Shown here in pieces: positions 6,344 through 12,113 of a stretch of DNA of 12,113 nt; position 1 is the first letter of the stretch; every line of letters starts with the position of its first letter. The notes beneath the pieces were generated by a model. That model made no database searches, was not told where the DNA came from, and worked only from the letters and a program-made list of their open reading frames with translations. The DNA is taken from NCBI GenBank assembly GCA_903927685.1, contig CAIYOB010000883.1, positions 1-12,113 on the forward strand. Direction: 5' to 3'. The stretch comes from an uncultured Planctomycetaceae bacterium (GTDB lineage Bacteria; Planctomycetota; Planctomycetia; Pirellulales; Pirellulaceae). Position numbers and translations under genes: made by a program.

Positions 6344-7816
6344 CTACTCGTAGACCTCCAGTTCCGCGACCGACATCTGCGAGCCCATCTGCCCCGGGCC
6401 GTCGGGCTTCACCGAGCAGATGCGGATGTAGCGGGCGGTCACCGCCGGGAAGGTCGCCTCGAAGGGCTTGCCCTGCTGATCCGTCGCCGCGGCGACGGTC
6501 TGCCAGGCCTGACCGTCAGCGGACAGCTTGACCTCAATCGTGGTCGGGTAGCCCGTGCCGAACGTGACCTTCACGCGCCGGATCGGCTTCGTGTCCACCA
6601 AGTCCACGTGGTAGGTCCAGGGCCACTCGCCCCCGGCCAGCGCAACGGTGTCCGGGCGCCCGTCCACGCCGAGCCGGGGGAACCAGACGCCGCCGTTCAC
6701 CGGAAGCTCGTGCGAGCCGTCCAGGCTCAGCAGTTTTGCCTGCTTGCGGTAAGCCTGGTTCCCCGGCGGCACCGGCGCGCGGGTCCGGCCCTCGTTCCGC
6801 TCCCGGCGCACTTCCTTGAGCATCTCCAGCTGTGAGCGGTCGATCGAGCCGTCGCGGTACAGCAGCACATCCAGCGAGACGACCCCGCCGCGCTGGTTCA
6901 CGTCGAACACATACTCACGCAGCTCCCGCTTGCTGTACTGGCTGCCGGCCTGGCCCCAGCCCGTGCCGATGTACGAGAGGATGTGCCACTGCTCGCCGTC
7001 GAGCCAGCGCTGGGCGGGCATGTCGAAGAACCGGTTCTGCTCGCCGCAGGTGAAGTCCTCGGCCGGGGTGTAAGACATCACGACCGGGTCCACGCCGCGG
7101 TTGAAGGCGACGATGCTGTGGGGGTTCCCGGCCTTGAGGGCCGCCGCGAACAGCCCCAGGTTCTCGTTGTTGTAGCCGATCCAGGGATAGCACCCGTCCA
7201 CCCACCAGCCCTTGATCTTGTCGCCGTAGCGGAGGCTGTACTCCCGCGCAACGTCCGTCCACTTCCGCACGAACTCCGGGCTGACAGTGCCGTGGAAGCC
7301 GAACTGCGCGTTGGCCTTTTCGTCCAAGCGCGGGCCGTCGCCGGTGTAGTACAGCAGCAGCGGAATGCCGCGTTGGTTCAGCGACCGGTAGAGGTCCTCG
7401 ATGAGATCGCGGGTCGCGCAGGCTTCGCCCGGCTGGTAGCCGCTGATGCGGTCGAAGGTCGCATTGGGGGCGATCAGGTGCCGCGTGATCTGCAGCACCG
7501 TAAAGATGACGTACCCCGCGCCGGCCTCGTGCATGGCGTCGGCGAACCGTTCGGTGTCGAACTCGCGGACACACTCGTCCCAGGGCGTCTCCTTGCCCAG
7601 GCTGTTGAGGGACTCGCGGTTGTTCTGCAGGCCGTTCAGGTAGTGGACGAACACCCCGCTCCCGGCCTGGAGGAACCAGTCGGTGTTGCGTTGGGTGTCA
7701 GGCGGCTCCTGCGCCGCGCTCACGTCGGCCGCGGACAGCCCCCACGCCAACAGCCATACCAGCAGCTGCCGGATCCGGGAAGTTCGGGTCTTGAAGTTGG
7801 GTCGGTGGTGAGTCAT
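6344..7816 (-). CDS. Secreted GH29-like protein with C-terminal discoidin domain
   Basis: The 490-residue product has a basic N-terminus and hydrophobic stretch (RIRQLLVWLLAWGLSAADVSA), with likely cleavage near A34. The body resembles the alpha-L-fucosidase (GH29) superfamily: DWFLQAGSGVFVHYLNGLQN near 46-65 and KGWWVDGCYPW near 202-212, where D207 is the likely nucleophile equivalent. NPHSIVAFNRG and EDFTCGEQNRFF follow. Residues about 380-490 form an F5/8-type C (discoidin, CBM32-like) domain (DLVDTKPIRRVKVTFG, ARYIRIC, MSVAELEVYE), suited to glycan binding. The HHDGF-type substrate-pocket motif of true fucosidases is absent; the equivalent stretch reads GYVIFTVLQITRHLIAPN, so the sugar cleaved, if any, is uncertain. 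The ATG at 7816 is chosen for its GGAG eight bases upstream; ATG 7837 is an in-frame alternative. Its 3' end abuts the decayed plus-strand gene. Confidence 0.9.
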   Translation of the reverse strand: MTHHRPNFKTRTSRIRQLLVWLLAWGLSAADVSAAQEPPDTQRNTDWFLQAGSGVFVHYLNGLQNNRESLNSLGKETPWDECVREFDTERFADAMHEAGAGYVIFTVLQITRHLIAPNATFDRISGYQPGEACATRDLIEDLYRSLNQRGIPLLLYYTGDGPRLDEKANAQFGFHGTVSPEFVRKWTDVAREYSLRYGDKIKGWWVDGCYPWIGYNNENLGLFAAALKAGNPHSIVAFNRGVDPVVMSYTPAEDFTCGEQNRFFDMPAQRWLDGEQWHILSYIGTGWGQAGSQYSKRELREYVFDVNQRGGVVSLDVLLYRDGSIDRSQLEMLKEVRRERNEGRTRAPVPPGNQAYRKQAKLLSLDGSHELPVNGGVWFPRLGVDGRPDTVALAGGEWPWTYHVDLVDTKPIRRVKVTFGTGYPTTIEVKLSADGQAWQTVAAATDQQGKPFEATFPAVTARYIRICSVKPDGPGQMGSQMSVAELEVYE

Positions 7817-7824
7817 GTTTGGGT

Positions 7825-7828
7825 CTCC
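7825..7828 (-). promoter_or_regulatory. Ribosome binding site fixing the GH29-like start
   Basis: On the minus strand GGAG lies eight bases upstream of the ATG at 7816. It lies inside the coding sequence that the upstream ATG at 7837 would give, and I see no better motif for that start. Confidence 0.55.
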
Positions 7829-7922
7829 GATGGTCATTTCGATGGTCGGTTGCCAGCGAGCGACTCGTCGTCGTACGCGCTGACGAAGATGCCGTGGGGC
7901 ATCCGCGCCTGTCAAGGTCACA

Positions 7923-7963
7923 AGCGAACGGAAGGCGACTCGTTCGCTGGCGCTTCGGGTTAC
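7923..7963. repeat. Intergenic inverted repeat with planctomycete-type core
   Basis: AGCGAACG (7923-7930) and CGTTCGCT (7941-7948) are exact reverse complements with a ten-base loop. The right arm runs into GGCGCTTCGGGTTAC. Read on the minus strand this gives GTAACCCGAAGCGCCAGCGA, which I associate with a dispersed planctomycete repeat that yields NPKRQR-type spurious peptides. It sits in the 221-base spacer between the DUF1501 and GH29-like genes, where it might form a transcript-end hairpin. I see no gene in that spacer. Confidence 0.5.
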
Positions 7964-8037
7964 AGTGGGCGACACTTTCCTGACGGTTGCACACGCCGCG
8001 ATGCCAATCCGTCCCACTCGGTCGCGGCCCGGCCGTC

Positions 8038-9459
8038 CTACGTCAGAAGATCTGTGAGCACGCGTGCCCCTTCGACGCCGGTCAGTTTGGCGTCCAGTCC
8101 TTGGTACTTGACGCTGAAGGCGTCGTGTTGGATGCCCAGTTGGTGCAGCATCGTGGCATGCAGGTCGTGGACGGTGCAAACCTGTTCGACCGCGGCGTAG
8201 CCGAGGTCGTCGGTGGCCCCATAGACCAAGCCGCCGCGCACGCCGGCGCCGGCCAGCCACAGCGACATCGACTTGTTGTGGTGATCGCGCCCCACGGGCC
8301 CCTTGTTGCTTTGCGACATCGGGGTGCGGCCGAACTCGCCCGTCCAGACGAGCAGCGTTTCGTCGAACATGCCCAAGTCCTTCAGGTCGGCGATCAGGGC
8401 GGCGCAGGCCTGATCCACCTCGGCGGCCCGTAGCGGCAACTCCTCGCGGAGCAGGCTGTGGTGATCCCAGTCGCGATGGTACAGCTGGATGAAACGCACG
8501 CCCCGCTCCGCCAGCCGCCGGGCCAGCAGGCAATTCGAGGCGAACGAGCCGTCCCCGGGCCGGCAGCCGTACCGGGCAATGGTCCGGGCGTCCTCGCCGC
8601 TCAGGTCCATCAGCCCGGGAACGCTCGTTTGCATCCGGAACGCCAACTCGTACTGCGCAATCCGCGTGGCGATCTCCGGGTCCGGTTCGACGGCGTCGCG
8701 GCTGCGGTTCAAGTCATGGATCGCGGCGACGACGTCCGCCTGTTGGCCGGGCGACACGCCCGGTGTGCGGCTGAGGTACAGGACCGGGTCCCCTGTCGAA
8801 CGCAGTTGCACGCCCTGGAAGCGGCCGGGCAGGAAGCCGCTGCTCCATTGCCGCGCCGCGATCGGTTGCGGCGACCGGCCTTTGCCGGTGGACACGAGTA
8901 CGACGAAACCGGGCAGATCCTCCGCCTCACTTCCCAGACCATACGTGATCCAAGCGCCCATGCTCGGCCGGCCGACGATCTGCGCGCCGGTATTCATGAA
9001 CGTGTGGGCCGGATCGTGGTTGATCGCCTCGGTGGTCATCGACCGTACGAGGCAGATGTCGTCGATCGCGGCGCCCAGGTGCGGCAGCAACGTGCAGATC
9101 TCGGTCCCGCTGCGGCCGTACTTCCGAAAGGGAAAGAGGGGCCCCAGGCAGACCAGGTGCTGCCCCTGCAACTGGGCCAGTTGCTGGCCGCGCGTCAGGC
9201 TTTCGGGCATCGGCTTGCCGTCCAACTGGGCCAGCTTCGGCTTGCGGTCGAACAGTTCCAGATGCGAAGGGCCGCCGGCCATCGTGAGCCAGATCACGCG
9301 CTTGGCCTTCTGCGGGAGCGGTTTCCCCAACACGCCCCGCCCCGGTGCCGCCCGGAGCAACTCCGGCTCCAGCAGCGACGCCAACGCCACACCGAATAGC
9401 CCCTGCACTGTGCGGCCCAGGAAACAACGGCGATTGCCAGTAGCAGGCGCGAGCGCCAT
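8038..9459 (-). CDS. DUF1501 protein with twin-arginine leader
   Basis: The 473-residue product is of usual DUF1501 size. The family belongs to the alkaline phosphatase/sulfatase-like superfamily, is abundant in planctomycetes and has no settled reaction. A twin-arginine leader is visible: N-R10-R11-C-F-L-G, then VQGLFGVALASLL, indicating folded export. Family marks are WLTMAGGPSHLELFDRKP (about 57-74), NHDPAHTFMNTGAQIVGRPS, RDWDHHSLLREELP, VWTGEFGRTPMSQSNKGPVG, GRDHHNKSMSLWLAGAGVRGG (two overlapping pieces) and a closing VHDLHATMLHQLGI. Conserved His and Asp residues are kept, so it looks intact. The ATG at 9459 follows AGGAGG by six bases and puts the leader at the N-terminus; ATG 9492 is in frame but adds a less fitting extension. 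DUF1501 genes usually adjoin a DUF1549/DUF1553 cytochrome-like gene; none is present here. Confidence 0.95.
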   Translation of the reverse strand: MALAPATGNRRCFLGRTVQGLFGVALASLLEPELLRAAPGRGVLGKPLPQKAKRVIWLTMAGGPSHLELFDRKPKLAQLDGKPMPESLTRGQQLAQLQGQHLVCLGPLFPFRKYGRSGTEICTLLPHLGAAIDDICLVRSMTTEAINHDPAHTFMNTGAQIVGRPSMGAWITYGLGSEAEDLPGFVVLVSTGKGRSPQPIAARQWSSGFLPGRFQGVQLRSTGDPVLYLSRTPGVSPGQQADVVAAIHDLNRSRDAVEPDPEIATRIAQYELAFRMQTSVPGLMDLSGEDARTIARYGCRPGDGSFASNCLLARRLAERGVRFIQLYHRDWDHHSLLREELPLRAAEVDQACAALIADLKDLGMFDETLLVWTGEFGRTPMSQSNKGPVGRDHHNKSMSLWLAGAGVRGGLVYGATDDLGYAAVEQVCTVHDLHATMLHQLGIQHDAFSVKYQGLDAKLTGVEGARVLTDLLT

Positions 9460-9465
9460 GACGAG

Positions 9466-9471
9466 CCTCCT
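9466..9471 (-). promoter_or_regulatory. Strong ribosome binding site of the DUF1501 gene
   Basis: AGGAGG on the minus strand, six bases before the ATG at 9459, is a full Shine-Dalgarno match and selects this start over the in-frame ATG further upstream at 9492. Confidence 0.8.
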
Positions 9472-9840
9472 GATGGATTGCGGGTACGCCATCAGTATTC
9501 CGTCGCTGAAGCGGTCTGTCGAGGGGAGGGAAGTGCCAATACAACTCGGGCGCTGCCGCTGGCCCGGTCTTCCCGCGCGACACCGAACGGGGGATAATGC
9601 GGCGCAGCGAGCCGGCTGCGGGTAGCCAGGCAACTCCGAGCCAGCTCGCATCGGCGCCCCCCGAGATCCCGCGAGGGTGGACGATGGCAGGGGCGGGGCG
9701 TCATCACGTCCGATTTCGATCTCCTGCCGGACGACCTCCAGGAGGCGGTGGGGATGCTATACGCGGCTTGCACAGTGACGGAAAGAAGAGCCGGGGATTG
9801 ACCGAGACAGGATCCGGAGAGGAACCGTTCGGCTTTTTTC

Positions 9841-9845
9841 AGGAG
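9841..9845 (+). promoter_or_regulatory. Ribosome binding site fixing the start at 9852
   Basis: AGGAG lies six bases before the ATG at 9852, and the codons that follow encode a short signal peptide. Together they fix the start of a gene whose stop lies beyond the window. Confidence 0.8.
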
Positions 9846-9851
9846 CGATCC

Positions 9852-12113
9852 ATGGTTCTGCAACGTGTCAGCTCTGTCATCATCGGACTCTATCTAGTCG
9901 GCAGCAGCGTGGCGGCGGAAGACACGGCGGAACTTGCCCCCGTGCGGATCGCGCTCGTTGGCGATTCGACGGTGGCTTCGTACCCGGACCCGCCCGCGGA
10001 TCGGCCGAGCTTGACCGGGTGGGGGCAGGTGTTCGACGAGTTCTTCAGCGACCGAGTCGCGGTGTTGAATCACGCCGTGTCGGGCCACAGTTCGAAGAGC
10101 TTTATCCGCGCAGGGCTGTGGCAGAAGACGCTGGAGGCGAAGCCCGCTTATGTGTTCATCCAGTTCGGCCATAACGACCAGCCGGGCAAAGGCGATCGCT
10201 CGACGGACGTCAACTCGGACTACCAGGAGTATCTGCGGCAGTACGTCCAGGACGCTCGGGCGCTGGGGGCGATACCGGTGCTCGTCACCTCGGTCGCCCG
10301 CCGCACGTTTCAGGACGGGAAGCCGCACACGACGCTGCAGCCGTACGTCGCTGCGATGAAGCAAGTCGGCCAAACGCTCCACGTCCCGGTTATCGACCTG
10401 CATGCGGCGAGCGTGGCTTTGTTCGCAGAACTGGGCGACGCGGGCAGCGCGGACCTGAGTCCGGCCGCGGCCGACCGGTCGCATTTCTCGCGGAAGGGCG
10501 CCCGAACGATGGCCAAGTTGGTCGCCGAGGCCCTGCCACAGGCCGTGCCGGAGCTGCAACCGTATCTCGTGGACGCTTGGTTTGGCAATCGCGTCGGCAT
10601 CACGGACACGGTTCCGGCGCCGTGGACGCCGCTGGTGATCGAGGGGGCGGCGGTAAAACCGTGGGGCCGCACCTACCACTTTGACCGCTCGCTCTTGCCG
10701 ACCGAGGTCGTGACGCGCGAGGCCGCCGTCCTGGCCGCGCCGATCGCGCTGCGCGGCCGTGCCGCCGGAAAACCGCTTGCGTTCAGCGGCGCGCCGATCC
10801 AGTTCGCGACGCGTACGCCAACGGTGGTTTCCTTGACGGGCTGCGCGACCGCCGACGGCTTGACCGTCACGGGCAAGACCACGGTCGAATACGACGGCAT
10901 GGTCCGCGTCGATCTGGCCGTGACTCCGCAAGGCGACCACGTGACCGTCGACGAGCTGCTGCTCGACATGCCCCTCCGACCCGAGTACGCCCGCTACCTG
11001 TATCACTTCCCCGGCCAATGGGGCAGCGTGGCCAACAGCGGCTTCCTGCCGGCCGCTGGCTGGGCGCAGGCCTTCAAGCCGTTCGTCTGGCTCGGTGACG
11101 AGGACCGCGGGCTGGCGTGGTTCTGTGAATCCGACGAGAACTGGACGCCGGCCGATCCGAAGCGGGCGTTGACGATCTCGCGCAGTGCGGATCGCGTGGT
11201 GTTCTGCTGCCATCTCATCGAGCGGCCCACGCTCCTGACCGGTCCGCTTCAATACACGTTCGGCTTTCAGGCCACACCCGTCAAGAACCCGGAGAAAACC
11301 GTCTGGGACTACCGCCTCACCCACAGCGGCAACTACGGGCTGGAACGCGAACCGGCTCAGGGGCCTGGCACCGAGATCACGTACCCGGCGGCCGGCCGCG
11401 TGCGGGCCGAGGCAGGCACATTCGAGTGCTGGTATCGCCCCGCCTACGACACGGAGCGCGAGCTGCCGGTGGAGCAACGCCAGCACATGGCCAACCGCAG
11501 TCTGTTCACGATCCAGTGGGGACCGGAGATCCAGGGCGGCACGAACTGCGGCTTCTACTGGAACGAACTGGTGCAAGGACCGGTCGTTTGGTCGCGGAAA
11601 GACGGAAAGGTCCTGCTGAACCCCGGCGCGCCGTTCGACTGGAAGGGCGGCGAATGGCATCACCTGGCCCTGACCTGGAGCGACAAAATCTGCATCTACG
11701 TGGACGGCAAGCTGTTGTCCGAGAGCCCGAACGCCGGTTTCATTCCGGCGCCGGTCGACAAGGCCGTGATCGAGATCGGCGGCGGCTCGGCGCTGGCGAC
11801 GATCGATGAAGTCCGCATCCTCAGCGTCGCGCGGCCGCCTGCCGCTCATCCGGGACCGTGCGAGCCGGACGCTCAGTCCCTGTTGCTGGACCACTTCGAC
11901 AGCAAAGCGGACCCGAGCCTGACGTTTGTGCCCGCCAAGTTTGGCCTGGGGCCGACATGGGAGCCGGCGTACGCGCCGACCCAGCTGCAGCGGCTGGCCT
12001 CGCGGGGCGTGCGCACGATCTGTTTCCACGAGCACTGGTCGCCGTACCAGTCGCACCCCTATGTGACCGCCGAGAATCGCCCGCGGTTGAAGAGCCTCGT
12101 CGATGCTTGCCAC
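9852..12113 (+). CDS. Secreted CE12-like esterase fused to GH123_N-like and LamG domains (partial)
   Basis: The frame stays open for 754 codons and leaves the window, so the C-terminus is missing. A short signal peptide (MVLQRVSSVIIGLYLVGSSVAA) precedes an SGNH hydrolase of the rhamnogalacturonan acetylesterase (CE12) type, residues about 30-230. It has GDST with nucleophile S39, AVSGHSSKSF with G78, FGHNDQ with N108, and D208-R-S-H211 in the final block, so all four blocks are present. Residues about 250-515 match the GH123 N-terminal region (DUF6067): WGRTYHFDRSLLP, EYDGMVRVDL, ARYLYHFPGQWGS and VWLGDEDRGLAWFCESDENW. A LamG jelly roll (about 515-660: GTFECWYRP, GGEWHHLALTW, IYVDGKLL) is inserted. 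The catalytic barrel then begins (RTICFHEHWSPYQSHPY, ending KSLVDACH). The likely role is deacetylation plus hydrolysis of an acetylated glycan; the substrate is unknown. Confidence 0.92.
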   Translation, partial: MVLQRVSSVIIGLYLVGSSVAAEDTAELAPVRIALVGDSTVASYPDPPADRPSLTGWGQVFDEFFSDRVAVLNHAVSGHSSKSFIRAGLWQKTLEAKPAYVFIQFGHNDQPGKGDRSTDVNSDYQEYLRQYVQDARALGAIPVLVTSVARRTFQDGKPHTTLQPYVAAMKQVGQTLHVPVIDLHAASVALFAELGDAGSADLSPAAADRSHFSRKGARTMAKLVAEALPQAVPELQPYLVDAWFGNRVGITDTVPAPWTPLVIEGAAVKPWGRTYHFDRSLLPTEVVTREAAVLAAPIALRGRAAGKPLAFSGAPIQFATRTPTVVSLTGCATADGLTVTGKTTVEYDGMVRVDLAVTPQGDHVTVDELLLDMPLRPEYARYLYHFPGQWGSVANSGFLPAAGWAQAFKPFVWLGDEDRGLAWFCESDENWTPADPKRALTISRSADRVVFCCHLIERPTLLTGPLQYTFGFQATPVKNPEKTVWDYRLTHSGNYGLEREPAQGPGTEITYPAAGRVRAEAGTFECWYRPAYDTERELPVEQRQHMANRSLFTIQWGPEIQGGTNCGFYWNELVQGPVVWSRKDGKVLLNPGAPFDWKGGEWHHLALTWSDKICIYVDGKLLSESPNAGFIPAPVDKAVIEIGGGSALATIDEVRILSVARPPAAHPGPCEPDAQSLLLDHFDSKADPSLTFVPAKFGLGPTWEPAYAPTQLQRLASRGVRTICFHEHWSPYQSHPYVTAENRPRLKSLVDACH

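Larger units (their letters stand above)
9460..9851. other. Divergent intergenic region, 392 bases
   Basis: This gap separates the DUF1501 gene (minus) from the esterase/GH123-like gene (plus) and should hold promoters for both. No convincing -35/-10 pair was found; TATACG at 9758-9763 is a weak plus-strand -10 candidate. CCTCC and GGAGG flank one base near 9735-9745. AGCCG near 9789 and CGGCTTTTTT near 9830 could form a long-looped hairpin ending in T residues just before the downstream ribosome binding site. Between about 9640 and 9801 one plus frame is open and protein-like at its end (TSDFDLLPDDLQEAVGMLYA), stopping at TGA 9799-9801. No gene is called. Confidence 0.5.

Noticed and set aside
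7817..8533. Upstream extension of the GH29-like frame through the spacer and into the DUF1501 gene
   Set aside because: The extension is basic, motif-free and overlaps the DUF1501 coding sequence in another frame. The signal peptide and GGAG at 7825-7828 place the start at 7816.
9460..9651. Longer N-terminus for the DUF1501 protein
   Set aside because: AGGAGG six bases before ATG 9459 and the twin-arginine leader directly after it fix the start there; the extension resembles untranslated sequence.
9894..12113. A 739-codon open frame on the minus strand at the window end
   Set aside because: It lies opposite the plus-strand gene starting at 9852, which has a ribosome binding site, signal peptide and full SGNH and GH123_N motifs. 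The antisense product shows no family features.
1..12113. CRISPR array, tRNA, rRNA, insertion sequence, toxin-antitoxin or phage-defence system
   Set aside because: No regularly spaced repeats, no recognisable RNA gene, no transposase or integrase reading frame and no defence domains were found on either strand.

Overview
The window is GC-rich bacterial DNA carrying secreted carbohydrate-active proteins. It looks like a planctomycete, most likely of the Pirellulales type. The grounds are a DUF1501 protein with a twin-arginine leader, a GH123_N/DUF6067 hydrolase with an embedded LamG domain, a GH29-like protein with a discoidin tail, a beta-helix remnant ending in the usual SLLADPRFVDP motif, and two palindromic intergenic repeats whose spurious translations (NPKRQR and SFNGKPKA) I associate with planctomycete genomes. 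The assignment rests on recall of families and was not checked by search.

Layout: a small protein with a CBM9-like/DOMON fold (44-697, +) is followed by a 181-base gap with a possible promoter and a palindrome. Next is a very large secreted protein (879-5231, +) that joins a GH2 glycosidase, a complete glutaminase-A-like module (DUF4964-DUF5127-DUF4965-DUF1793) and a C-terminal galactose-binding-like domain. After its stop come two strong hairpins in tandem (5256-5297 and 5301-5371). A decayed gene (about 5491-6330, +) follows, holding the end of a right-handed beta-helix protein and pieces of an SGNH hydrolase, with an in-frame stop, an internal deletion and frameshifts. On the minus strand lie a GH29-like protein with a discoidin domain (6344-7816) and an unpaired DUF1501 protein (8038-9459), separated by a spacer with a dispersed-type repeat. 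A 392-base divergent gap leads to a plus-strand gene (9852 to the window end, open) joining a CE12-like SGNH esterase, a GH123_N-like domain and a LamG insertion.

Together the four intact large genes encode exported proteins that would bind, deacetylate and hydrolyse a complex glycan outside the cytoplasm. The substrate cannot be fixed from sequence: a GH29-like fold hints at deoxysugars and a CE12-like domain at acetylated pectin or similar polymers. Mixed strands and long spacers argue against one operon. No transporter, regulator, SusCD pair, mobile element, RNA gene or CRISPR array was seen. The most notable items are the GH2-glutaminase fusion, the decayed beta-helix/SGNH gene, the altered active-site region of the GH29-like protein, and the hairpin-dense junction at 5256-5500.
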